From Clostridia bacterium (GTDB lineage Bacteria > Bacillota > Clostridia > Christensenellales > Borkfalkiaceae), in contig JAIEFR010000016.1 of the NCBI GenBank assembly GCA_029066845.1, positions 62,001 to 126,000 of the forward strand: DNA of 64,000 nt. The letters are read 5' to 3'. The notes beneath the pieces were generated by a model. It was not told the origin of the DNA. It saw only the letters and a list, made by a program, of their open reading frames with translations, and did no database searches. Shown in pieces: positions 8,262-15,013 of this stretch. Position 1 is the first letter of the stretch, and each line of letters begins with the position of its first letter. The position numbers and the translations under genes were made by a program.

Positions 8262-8290
8262 AAAAAGCGCGGCGTGAAGCCGCGCTTTTT
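8262..8290 (-). terminator. intrinsic terminator of the degV operon
   Basis: AAAAAGCGCGGC / GCCGCGCTTTTT hairpin immediately downstream of the activase gene. Between 8141 and 8261 there is only AT-rich sequence with a weak TTGACT/TAAAGA promoter for the lipoprotein. Confidence 0.85.
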
Positions 8291-8304
8291 TATTGTCGTA
8301 TTTT

Positions 8305-9264
8305 TTAAACCGTCGATTTGATTTTTACCGCGCCGTTGTCGCACTTGTTGCCCCACGAATCTATCAGCTCGTCTTCTTTATACACGCAGATAATCTCGCA
8401 GTGGTTGGCGCATTTGCCGCACTCGAAGCCGCGCGTTTTAAACTCTATATCCGCCGTATCGAAGGAGAAAGGTTTTTCCTTGCCGCTCCTTCTCGCCAGC
8501 ACGGCAACGCCGAACGCGCCCATAAGGTGCCCGTTTTCGTCAACAATTACCTCGCTTCCCACCGCGTCCTCGAACGCCTTCTTAACGCCTACGTTTTTGC
8601 TCACGCCGCCCTGGAATACTATGGGGGCGTTTATCTTCTTCCCCTTGCCTATATTGTTGAGGTAATTGGTGACGACCGCCTTGCAAAGCCCCGCAATTAT
8701 ATCCTCTTTTTTATGCCCTATCTGCGCCTTGTGCACAAGGTCGCTTTCGGCAAAGACCGTGCAACGCGCGGCAATATTGGTGGGCTTTTGGGACGTGAGC
8801 GCAATCTCGCCGAAGTCCTCCACCGACACGCCCAGCCTGTGCGCCTGACTGGAAAGAAAAGAACCCGTGCCCGCGGCGCACAGCGTATTCATTGCATAGT
8901 CCACAACGAAACCGTTTTCGATTATAATTATTTTGGAGTCCTGCCCTCCTATCTCGAAAATGGTGTTTACTTCGGGGTGTATGGTCGTTGTGCCTATTGC
9001 GTGTGCGGTTATTTCGTTTTTGACCACGCACGCGTTGGTCATAACGCCGATAAGCTTTCTTGCGCTTCCCGTCGTGCCGACGGCAACAATCTTTACGTCC
9101 CTGCCGTCAAGCTGCTTTTCCAGCGCCTTCAACAGCCTTTTCACCGCGCCCATCGGGTCACCTTCCGTCCACAGGTATTCCTTTGCGAGAATATTGTTGT
9201 CGCCGTCAATCACCACGCCCTTCGTGGAAATCGAGCCTATATCAATGCCTAAATATGCCTTCAT
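8305..9264 (-). CDS. acyl-CoA dehydratase activase (BadF/BadG/BcrA/BcrD ATPase)
   Basis: Activases of this family hydrolyse ATP to push one electron into a 2-hydroxyacyl-CoA dehydratase or benzoyl-CoA reductase-type enzyme. The 319 aa protein has an ASKHA-type phosphate motif GIDIGSISTKGVV (6-18) and both cysteines that hold the bridging [4Fe-4S] cluster in HgdC-like dimers: C129 in NTLCAAGTGSF and C168 in AARCTVFAESD. An additional C-terminal cysteine set (C282, C285, C289, C293, C308) suggests a second metal site. It is the last gene of the degV operon, 3 nt after the preceding gene. Its physiological substrate is unknown. Confidence 0.88.
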   Translation of the reverse strand: MKAYLGIDIGSISTKGVVIDGDNNILAKEYLWTEGDPMGAVKRLLKALEKQLDGRDVKIVAVGTTGSARKLIGVMTNACVVKNEITAHAIGTTTIHPEVNTIFEIGGQDSKIIIIENGFVVDYAMNTLCAAGTGSFLSSQAHRLGVSVEDFGEIALTSQKPTNIAARCTVFAESDLVHKAQIGHKKEDIIAGLCKAVVTNYLNNIGKGKKINAPIVFQGGVSKNVGVKKAFEDAVGSEVIVDENGHLMGAFGVAVLARRSGKEKPFSFDTADIEFKTRGFECGKCANHCEIICVYKEDELIDSWGNKCDNGAVKIKSTV

Positions 9265-9267
9265 AAA

Positions 9268-10335
9268 TTACTTTCCGCTCCTTGCCTCTACCATATCGTA
9301 AAACGCTTCCAGTCTTGTCTTGACGCCCGTTTCGCTCGTCTGCGAATCGAAGCTGAAATGCAAAACGGGTATGTTGAAATCTCTGCTGACGTTCTGCAAA
9401 ATCGGCATCACGTCTATTTCGGGAGTACAGCCGAACGATTTTACCTGTATGATCCCCGCGCAGCCCGCCTTTGCAAATTCTATGGCTTCGGCGACCGTGC
9501 AGTTTGCTGTTGCGCCTAGATTGTACTTTGCATACTTCTTTGCAATCTTTCGCTTCTTTTTGTTTTCCTTGTGAATAACCGAACAGGTGATGTTCATCCG
9601 GCGGTAAACTTCCATACCGAACTTGGCAAGCTCTTTTTCCATAAAGTAGTTGGAAAAGGGCTCCTGCACTGTGAAGTAGTCGCCCACAAACCCTACCTTT
9701 ATCGTCCCGGCGGGCTTATTCAGCTTTATCGAATTGAGCTTTCTCCAATACGCCTTTTTTAAAATTTTGAGCTCCTTGCCGCCCGAAAGATTTTCAAGCC
9801 TGCCCAGAAATTCTTTATAGGTTGCGTCAAACTCGCCGTCGTTGACCTCGAAGCCCACGTTGCGGCGGATAAAGTCCTCAAACTTGTCCAGCGTTTCTAT
9901 AATTTTAAGCGTTACGGGAATTGCCAGACCCACTTTGACGATGGACATTTCGGGGTTTATCTTTCTGAAATTTTCAAACACCGATTTGCGGGAATGCCAA
10001 TCAACCGCCGCCATATCGAAGAATTCGAACTTGTAGCCCATATCGCGCAGAATAGTTGCGTTCAGCTCTCCGTAATAATTGAGTCTGCACCCGCCGTAAA
10101 TCTGCATAAGGCAGTTCGCGCCCGAGTCGAGCGCTTCAAGAAAACAACCCATCGAATACTTGAACGGCGAACAGACGTAGTCGGGACTGTTCTTGCTTCC
10201 CAGCTCCAGCGTCTTTTTGCTGATGGGCGGCGGAATGAGATATTTGACCTCGAACCCCTTTTCACAGATATATTTGAACGCATAGGCGTAATTCGCCAGA
10301 TGCGGAAAACACGCCACTATCCCGCCGTTAATCAT
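9268..10335 (-). CDS. 2-hydroxyacyl-CoA dehydratase-like protein (COG3581 type)
   Basis: The 355 aa product resembles the conserved proteins usually annotated as activase-related or 2-hydroxyacyl-CoA dehydratase-like in Clostridia. Conserved cysteines that could hold an iron-sulfur cluster are seen in SPDYVCSPFKYSMGC, QIYGGCRLNYYGE and KSFGCTPEID. It overlaps the preceding gene by 4 nt and is followed by the activase, so the two most likely function together. In many Clostridia these parts are fused into one very long polypeptide; here they are separate. The reaction catalysed is not known. Confidence 0.75.
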   Translation of the reverse strand: MINGGIVACFPHLANYAYAFKYICEKGFEVKYLIPPPISKKTLELGSKNSPDYVCSPFKYSMGCFLEALDSGANCLMQIYGGCRLNYYGELNATILRDMGYKFEFFDMAAVDWHSRKSVFENFRKINPEMSIVKVGLAIPVTLKIIETLDKFEDFIRRNVGFEVNDGEFDATYKEFLGRLENLSGGKELKILKKAYWRKLNSIKLNKPAGTIKVGFVGDYFTVQEPFSNYFMEKELAKFGMEVYRRMNITCSVIHKENKKKRKIAKKYAKYNLGATANCTVAEAIEFAKAGCAGIIQVKSFGCTPEIDVMPILQNVSRDFNIPVLHFSFDSQTSETGVKTRLEAFYDMVEARSGK

Positions 10336-11246
10336 ACTTTTTCCTTCCTCAGCTGTATTATATCAATAAAGCTCTCTATTCTGGTTTCCATTCCCGCGGA
10401 GCCGTCCTGCGAATCGACGGTGAGCGTCATTACGGGTTTATGCTTATATTTTCTGACGATGAATTCGTTTACCATACTGTCGGTGCCGCAGGGAAAAGTC
10501 GTTAAAAGAATTATGCCGTCCACCTTGTCTTTCAAAAGCTCTATCGCGCCCAGAAGGTGCCTGTTATACGCCCAGGGCATATTTTCCGAAACCTCGTGAG
10601 AGGCGCGTATGCACTTCATTTCGTCCATATATTCGGCGATTATCGGCTCGCACCCGAGAGATTTAATCATATTAATTACAGGCTCGCCGACGTACTTGTC
10701 GCCTACGTTATACGAATGTGCGACAAGCAGAATTTTGGTTCTGCTGCTCTCCTGCAAAACCTTTTCCTGATTCTGCTCTCTGAACATCTCGAAATACTGC
10801 TGCGCCTGCTTTGCCATAATGTAGGCGTATTTCCTCTGGGAACGCTTTACCTTTAAAAACTTCCCCATCTTTATAACCGCCTTGCGCTCGCGGTAAATCT
10901 TTTTATCTCCCACATTATAGAACAGCAGCTTTATATCCCTGTCGCGGAAAACGTTGCTCACCAGATCGGTCTGCGCCAGAAATTTGGTGCACATCTCATA
11001 CCCGCGGTGGAATGCCACGCGGGGAATGAATATATAGTCGCATTTGCCGATTAGCCAGTCTATATGCCCCAGCAAAAGCTTTGTGGGCAGGCAGGTTTCG
11101 TCAATGGCTAAATTTTCGCCCTTGGTCAGTATCTCTTTGTTGGTTTCGGGGCTGACGATATATTCCACGCCTATTTCGTCAAAATAGGTCGTCCAGAATT
11201 TTTCGTTTTTGAAATATAACAGCGCCCTCGGTATTCCTATTTTCAT
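10332..11246 (-). CDS. acyl-CoA dehydratase activase-related protein (COG3580/DUF2229 type)
   Basis: From MKIGIPRALLYFKNEKFW the protein (304 aa) matches the DUF2229-like part of large clostridial activase proteins. Conserved features include DETCLPTKLLLGH with a cysteine, IFIPRVAFHRGYEMC, and TTFPCGTDSMVNE. A longer reading from 11282 runs into degV; the ATG at 11246, 4 nt beyond the degV stop, fits the GIPRALLY opening of the family and is chosen. No Shine-Dalgarno is visible, so translation is probably coupled to degV. Likely a cluster-bearing partner of the next two proteins. Confidence 0.75.
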   Translation of the reverse strand: MKIGIPRALLYFKNEKFWTTYFDEIGVEYIVSPETNKEILTKGENLAIDETCLPTKLLLGHIDWLIGKCDYIFIPRVAFHRGYEMCTKFLAQTDLVSNVFRDRDIKLLFYNVGDKKIYRERKAVIKMGKFLKVKRSQRKYAYIMAKQAQQYFEMFREQNQEKVLQESSRTKILLVAHSYNVGDKYVGEPVINMIKSLGCEPIIAEYMDEMKCIRASHEVSENMPWAYNRHLLGAIELLKDKVDGIILLTTFPCGTDSMVNEFIVRKYKHKPVMTLTVDSQDGSAGMETRIESFIDIIQLRKEKV

Positions 11247-11250
11247 ACAC

Positions 11251-12096
11251 TTATTTTGCAAAGAATGCAACCGCGATTGCATTGGGACCTACGTGCGTGC
11301 CTATGGTGCTGCCTATCATACTGGAAGGTATATTATCAGTTTTGCCTTTCCAGAGCTGCTCGCTGTCCCTGAGATATTTTTGAAGGTAATCGTCCGATAA
11401 GCCCGAATACCCAAGCACGTACGGCATATCGAAATCGATGCCGCCGCATTTTTCGACTAGCTGGTTTAAAAGATTGTTGCTCTTCTTAGAGCCCATTGCC
11501 TTACCCACCAGTTTGACTTCGCCGTCAACGACGGATATAACGGGTTTTATGGAGAGCATTTCGCCGGCAATAGCCGCAACCGAGGATATGCGCCCTCCTT
11601 TTCGCAGATACGCCAGAGTATCCAGAACGGCAAGCAGCTGAATTCTGTTCTTCTTGTTGTCCAGCTCTTTTACAACTTCCGCAGCGCTTCTGCCTTCCTT
11701 TACAAGTCGTATGGCATACTGCAATAAAATTCTTTCGCCTATGCACGCCTGTATGCTGTCCACAACGCGAACTTTGCCGCCGAACTTTGCCGCCGCCTTA
11801 ACCGCGCAGGCGTACGTGCCCGAAAGCTTTGAGGAAATGGTTATGGCTATCACCTCGCTGCCGTCCGCGGTGAGCTCCTTAAATTTCTCCTCCCAGCTGA
11901 ATTCGTTTATCTGGCTTGTCTGCGGCAACTCCGCGCTCTCTATAAGCTTTTCGAAAAATTCCCTGTGCGAAAGATTTACGCCGTCGGAGTATTCCTCGTC
12001 GCCGAAGCGCACCTTTATAGGTATGAGGAAAATGCCCAACTCTTCCGCCTCGCCCATTTCCACGTCGGAAGCGGAGTCTATCAAAATTTTAATCAT
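11251..12096 (-). CDS. DegV family fatty-acid-binding protein
   Basis: DegV (FakB-type) proteins bind a fatty acid; in Staphylococcus they present it to the FakA kinase for phosphorylation. The 281 aa product has the family's ligand-binding features: ILIDSASDV at the N-terminus, SSKLSGTYACA around the conserved serine, DTLAYLRKGGRIS and a GTHVGPNAIAVAFF C-terminus. No fakA-like gene is present in the window. As first gene of an operon with dehydratase/activase-type proteins, it suggests a fatty acyl or CoA-ester substrate for that system, which is inference. Confidence 0.9.
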   Translation of the reverse strand: MIKILIDSASDVEMGEAEELGIFLIPIKVRFGDEEYSDGVNLSHREFFEKLIESAELPQTSQINEFSWEEKFKELTADGSEVIAITISSKLSGTYACAVKAAAKFGGKVRVVDSIQACIGERILLQYAIRLVKEGRSAAEVVKELDNKKNRIQLLAVLDTLAYLRKGGRISSVAAIAGEMLSIKPVISVVDGEVKLVGKAMGSKKSNNLLNQLVEKCGGIDFDMPYVLGYSGLSDDYLQKYLRDSEQLWKGKTDNIPSSMIGSTIGTHVGPNAIAVAFFAK

Positions 12097-12126
12097 CGCT
12101 TTTTACCAATTCCTTATAAATTGAAC

Positions 12127-12144
12127 TTGTTGATTAATCAACAA
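12127..12144. promoter_or_regulatory. palindromic operator 1 of the degV promoter
   Basis: Perfect 18 bp palindrome TTGTTGATTAATCAACAA placed just downstream of the -10 box, over the expected transcription start. It shares the half site GTTGA/TCAAC with a second palindrome at 12187-12200. Confidence 0.65.
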
Positions 12145-12149
12145 AATTT

Positions 12150-12178
12150 AGTATATCCTATATTATGCGCATCGTCAA
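12150..12178 (-). promoter_or_regulatory. promoter of the degV operon
   Basis: Minus strand TTGACG (12173-12178), 17 nt spacer, TATACT (12150-12155). It is bracketed by two GTTGA-N4-TCAAC palindromes. The expected start near 12143 gives a leader of about 47 nt. Confidence 0.75.
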
Positions 12179-12186
12179 ACGTTTTA

Positions 12187-12200
12187 GTTGACGCGTCAAC
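12187..12200. promoter_or_regulatory. palindromic operator 2 of the degV promoter
   Basis: Perfect 14 bp palindrome GTTGACGCGTCAAC directly upstream of the -35 box. Centre-to-centre distance to the other palindrome is 58 bp, so a repressor could bind both sides of the promoter. Confidence 0.6.
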
Positions 12201-12217
12201 AAATTTTTTATCGGCTA

Positions 12218-12254
12218 CAAAAAAAGGCTTTCGGAAAATTTATCCGAAAGCCTT
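12218..12254 (-). terminator. intrinsic terminator of the antiporter gene
   Basis: AAGGCTTTCGGA / TCCGAAAGCCTT hairpin followed on the minus strand by seven T residues. Confidence 0.85.
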
Positions 12255-12300
12255 GTATATAAACTTTTAATTCTCTGCGGAATTGCTCTTTTGCCGATAT

Positions 12301-13644
12301 TTAATCGTCTGGGTCGATAAGCAGGTGCTGATGTTCCGGCTCCTTTACGCCCTTGTACAGCACCTTTAAGAGCACGGGCGTGAGTATGGACGAAACAAGT
12401 ATGAGCAAGACCGTCATAAGCATAAATTCGCCGCCCAGCGCGTTTGCTCCCAACGCCGTTGCCGTTACCGTCTGCGTGACGATAAGCGCGACTTCGCCCC
12501 TCGCCATCATTCCTACGCCGCCTATCGCGCTCTCTCGCCAGGAATATTTGAACGCCTTGCAAACTGCGCCGCACCCTATAATCTTGCCGGCAATTCCGGC
12601 AATAACGGCGACGAACGCAAACAGCAGTATTGCGGGGTTCATACCCGCGAACGAAATTGAGCTTATGCCTATGTTGGCAAAGAACACGGGGGCGAACAGA
12701 GTTGACGCCTCCACGTCCACATTCTTGTCGATATACACGCTTGCGCGGTGATCGGTGGAAAGAATTATGCCCGCAAGGAACGCGCCCGTTATGTCCGCCA
12801 CGCCGAAGATTTCCTCGGCAAGCCAGCTGTAACCGAACACAACTACAAGCGAGTAAATGGAAAGTCTGTACTTGTTGGGCCAGCGTTTATCCAGCCACCT
12901 GAATGCTTTGGAAACAAGAAAACCCAGCCCGATACCCACGATAAAGAACGCGATTATCATTATCACCGTGCCGTAAGGGGTTGCCTTAAACGCCTCGAAG
13001 CCGTTTGCCGCAGGCGCGCTGTCGCTCTTTGCAAAGCCCGTGACGACCGACAACAAAACTATGCCTATAACGTCGTCGATAATCGCCGCGGAAACTATTG
13101 TTGTGCCGAGCTTGGTGTTTATCTTGCCCAACTCCTTCAACACCGAAACGGTTATAGCAACCGAAGTTGCCGTTAAAATGGTACCTATGAATACGCACCT
13201 ATAAAGGTTGTCCACGCCGAGTCCGAGGCTGCCGAACGGCAGTGAAATCAAAAAGCCCAAAAGCAGGGGAACGGCTACGCCCGCACACGCCACCAAAAAG
13301 CTTGCAAGACCGGTGTTTTTCAAATCTTTTATATTCGTTTCCAGTCCCGCGCAGAACATAAGGAAAAGCACGCCTATCTTTGAAAATATTTCAAGACCGA
13401 AGCCGTGCCCCTCGCTGTCCACCGCCAGCTTGAACATAGCCTTGTAAGCCTTGCCTTCGAACCCGATAAGGGTAAAACCGCATAAGTCGCCGAATATCGC
13501 GGGACCTATTATAATGCCCGCTATTATATAGCCCAGTACCTGCGGCAAACCGAGCTTGCGGAAGATAAGCCCGATAGACTTTGTGAAGAATAAAATTATT
13601 GCAAGAACCGCAACGAAGCCCAGTCCGTTATTGATGTAAAACAT
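12301..13644 (-). CDS. cation/proton antiporter, CPA2 family
   Basis: A membrane protein of 447 aa from this start, with about 12 hydrophobic segments and the order expected for the CPA2 Na+ or K+/H+ exchanger family: GLPQVLGYIIAGIIIGPAIF early, then a helix with SAAIIDDVIGIVLL carrying the two adjacent aspartates that bind and move the ion, and GAFLAGIILS. The ATG at 13644 opens with MFYINNGLGFVAVLAIILFF. A reading from 13737 would add 31 residues; it is rejected because an extended -10 box (TGCTATAAT) lies only 6 nt before the chosen ATG. Single gene, ion specificity unknown. Confidence 0.88.
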   Translation of the reverse strand: MFYINNGLGFVAVLAIILFFTKSIGLIFRKLGLPQVLGYIIAGIIIGPAIFGDLCGFTLIGFEGKAYKAMFKLAVDSEGHGFGLEIFSKIGVLFLMFCAGLETNIKDLKNTGLASFLVACAGVAVPLLLGFLISLPFGSLGLGVDNLYRCVFIGTILTATSVAITVSVLKELGKINTKLGTTIVSAAIIDDVIGIVLLSVVTGFAKSDSAPAANGFEAFKATPYGTVIMIIAFFIVGIGLGFLVSKAFRWLDKRWPNKYRLSIYSLVVVFGYSWLAEEIFGVADITGAFLAGIILSTDHRASVYIDKNVDVEASTLFAPVFFANIGISSISFAGMNPAILLFAFVAVIAGIAGKIIGCGAVCKAFKYSWRESAIGGVGMMARGEVALIVTQTVTATALGANALGGEFMLMTVLLILVSSILTPVLLKVLYKGVKEPEHQHLLIDPDD

Positions 13645-13650
13645 AGAAAA

Positions 13651-13656
13651 ATTATA
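13651..13656 (-). promoter_or_regulatory. extended -10 box giving a leaderless antiporter mRNA
   Basis: Minus strand TGC-TATAAT followed by 6 nt and then the ATG at 13644. The -35 region is poor, but the TGn extension compensates. The expected transcription start coincides with the ATG, and there is no Shine-Dalgarno sequence. Confidence 0.55.
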
Positions 13657-13730
13657 GCAAATAAAAAATAAAATGGTTAGCGATTTAAACCCTTGGAAAA
13701 ATTTTGAACAAAAAAATTTGAAAAAAAGTA

Positions 13731-13758
13731 TTGACAAGCGTCAAAACCGTGTTATACT
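13731..13758 (+). promoter_or_regulatory. strong promoter of the structured RNA
   Basis: TTGACA (13731-13736), 16 nt spacer, TATACT (13753-13758) on the plus strand. The expected transcription start is near 13765. No protein gene lies downstream on this strand before the terminator at 14172-14204. Confidence 0.85.
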
Positions 13759-13827
13759 TGAAGTACAAAAAGAAAATAACTTACAAAAAATGTTAGCTAG
13801 CAACATTAATTCAAGGAGTAAGCTATT

Positions 13828-13842
13828 ATGAAAGATAAGTAG
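13828..13842 (+). other. mini-ORF 1 in the structured RNA (MKDK)
   Basis: ATG AAA GAT AAG TAG, preceded by AAGGAG with 9 nt spacing. The whole ORF is enclosed by the predicted helices, so the ribosome binding site may be structural rather than translated. Reading past the TAG in frame would give 20 more residues, rich in K and R, before the next stop. Confidence 0.35.
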
Positions 13843-13968
13843 CGGCGAAAGCCGGACAAGGACTTTCGTAAATTAAAAAGAGTTTCAATGCACACGAGCG
13901 GATAGCTTACGGCAACCGCCCGACCATATATACCAAACTTAAAAAGTCTTGCAAAAGGAGTGAAGTTT

Positions 13969-14013
13969 ATGAAAAAACTGTTTTGCAAAGCTAACGAAGA
14001 TAAGGTAAGGTAA
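13969..14013 (+). other. mini-ORF 2 in the structured RNA (MKKLFCKANEDKVR)
   Basis: A 14-codon ORF with AAGGAG at 13955-13960 and 8 nt spacing. The first bases of the ribosome binding site lie in the TTGCAAAA helix arm, and GGAGT can alternatively pair with ACTCC at 14014-14018 just after the stop. It may be a leader peptide, a small protein or a coincidence. Confidence 0.4.
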
Positions 14014-14171
14014 ACTCCGATGTACCATTTTATAGGTGGAATCTGAAATCCGAAGCGGTTTAATTTAAGCGATTTTGGTATGCGCAAACCGAAGTTGCAA
14101 GGGTCATAACCCGAACGGCATTGTGCACCGCGGGACGTTGGTTCCGAAAATAAAACTTAATAAATAATTAT

Positions 14172-14204
14172 CCCCGTGCGACGCATTGCACGGGGTTTGT
14201 TTTT
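14172..14204 (+). terminator. intrinsic terminator of the structured RNA
   Basis: CCCCGTGC / GCACGGGG hairpin with an 8 nt loop followed by TTTGTTTTT. It also lies just beyond the stop of the convergent nucleotidase gene. Confidence 0.9.
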
Positions 14205-14221
14205 GCTCTCCCTCTACCTTT

Positions 14222-14812
14222 TCAGTCGGTCATACCGCCTTCCAGCTCGTCAAGGGTAAGATAGAAGCTCTTAATAAAGTTTTTCATAAAATACTCGACC
14301 TCGGGCATATTGCGCGCGTGCAGATCCGCCTCTATACTCTTTTTGGCTTTTTCGAATTCGGTGTTGCCGCAGCGGTGCTCTTCCAGACACTTAATATACG
14401 CCGCAAGCCTGTCCGCCGCCTTTACTATTTTATACTCGTCGCTCTCCGTGTCGGGTCTGACGTAAACGGAAATTTCCCCGACCAGTTCGGGGGGCAACAT
14501 TGTGAGCAGCTTGTTGCAGGCTTCGTCCTCCAACCCCTTGTACGCGCCCTGAATGGACTTGTTGAAATATTTTATGGGCGTAGGCAAGTCGCCCGTCAGC
14601 ACCTCCGCGCACTCGTGATAGACGGCGTACATAACGCACTTTTCCGCGTCCACGGTGCCGTTATAAATCTTGTTGTTGATTATGGCGAGCGCGTGCGCCA
14701 GCATTGCCACCTGCTGGGAATGCTCCATAATGTTTTCGTCGCGCACCGAACGCATAAGCGACCACCTTCTTATATACTTCATTCTGTCCATAAACGCGTA
14801 AAAGTTGTACAT
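14222..14812 (-). CDS. YfbR-like 5'-deoxynucleotidase (HD superfamily) with an HE motif
   Basis: The 196 aa product aligns over its full length with E. coli YfbR, which dephosphorylates deoxynucleoside 5'-monophosphates. Shared features are the RRW at 15-17, H31 in MEHSQQVAM, H66, and D75 in EVLTGDLPTPIKYFN, and D134 in KAADRLAAYIKCLE. The metal-binding HD pair is changed: the sequence reads Y-H66-E67-C, so aspartate is replaced by glutamate (codon GAG). Glu can still bind metal, but activity may be altered. A GTG at 14830 is a possible earlier start, but AGGAGA sits correctly before the ATG at 14812. Confidence 0.9.
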   Translation of the reverse strand: MYNFYAFMDRMKYIRRWSLMRSVRDENIMEHSQQVAMLAHALAIINNKIYNGTVDAEKCVMYAVYHECAEVLTGDLPTPIKYFNKSIQGAYKGLEDEACNKLLTMLPPELVGEISVYVRPDTESDEYKIVKAADRLAAYIKCLEEHRCGNTEFEKAKKSIEADLHARNMPEVEYFMKNFIKSFYLTLDELEGGMTD

Positions 14813-14832
14813 ATCAATTCTCCTGTTCACCC

Positions 14833-14861
14833 ATTATATTACAATTGCCGTTAAAATTCAA
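14833..14861 (-). promoter_or_regulatory. promoter of the nucleotidase gene
   Basis: Minus strand TTGAAT (14856-14861), 17 nt spacer, TATAAT (14833-14838). Its -35 box directly abuts the -35 box of the divergent thiT promoter. Confidence 0.8.
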
Positions 14862-14890
14862 TTGACTTTGCGTACTTTTGGTAATATAAT
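14862..14890 (+). promoter_or_regulatory. promoter of the thiT riboswitch transcript
   Basis: TTGACT (14862-14867), 17 nt spacer, TATAAT (14885-14890), about 10-15 nt before the TPP aptamer. Confidence 0.85.
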
Positions 14891-14908
14891 TTTATCACAA
14901 TATAATAA

Positions 14909-14995
14909 CCGTCGGGGGTGTTGCAGAAAATTTTCACAATCTGCGGCTGAGATTATACCCTTTGAATCGGCAACGTAATGGTTGAGCGATAGTAC
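14909..14995 (+). promoter_or_regulatory. TPP riboswitch aptamer
   Basis: The THI-element signature is present: GGGGGT (14914-14919) pairing with ACCC (14957-14960), GCAG/CTGC helix, the conserved CTGAGA (14947-14952), then CAAC-GTAATG-GTTG-AGCG (14971-14988), the pyrophosphate-sensing arm. The stretch after AGCG (ATAGTACC) departs from the usual consensus and the closing helix is short. It controls the thiamine transporter thiT downstream. Confidence 0.88.
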
Positions 14996-15013
14996 CAAAG
15001 AAGTGTTTTCTTT

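Larger units (their letters stand above)
13765..14204 (+). ncRNA. structured RNA of about 440 nt, with a pseudoknot and two mini-ORFs
   Basis: The transcript is bounded by a near-consensus promoter and an intrinsic terminator. Helices that I can pair by eye: GTAAGCTAT (13818-13826) with ATAGCTTAC (13902-13910); GAAAG (13830-13834) with CTTTC (13863-13867); a CGGC-GAAA-GCCG hairpin (13843-13854); a hairpin 13895-13901/13916-13922 whose loop is the ATAGCTTAC strand, making a pseudoknot; TTGCAAAA (13949-13956) with TTTTGCAA (13981-13988); CGGTTT (14056-14061) with AAACCG (14086-14091); GGGT-CATA-ACCC (14101-14112); and CGGGAC-GTTG-GTTCCG (14131-14146). Two AAGGAG sites precede ATGs that open ORFs of 4 and 14 codons. 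It is not tmRNA, RNase P RNA, SRP RNA or a T-box by motif. The clostridial raiA-motif family is one known group I would test, without evidence that it matches. Confidence 0.75.

Noticed and set aside
8293..9252. 319 aa open frame on the plus strand
   Set aside because: It is the complement of the activase gene; it has no recognisable motif, and the other strand has the catalytic ones.
13828..14013. mini-ORFs as a toxin-antitoxin pair
   Set aside because: The peptides are 4 and 14 residues with no hydrophobic toxin-like stretch, and there is no antisense promoter; I left them as possible leader peptides.
14120..14146. T-box-like ACCGCGGG segment in the structured RNA
   Set aside because: A partial match only; the AGGGTGG part and specifier region are missing, and no aminoacyl-tRNA synthetase or amino-acid gene follows on the plus strand.
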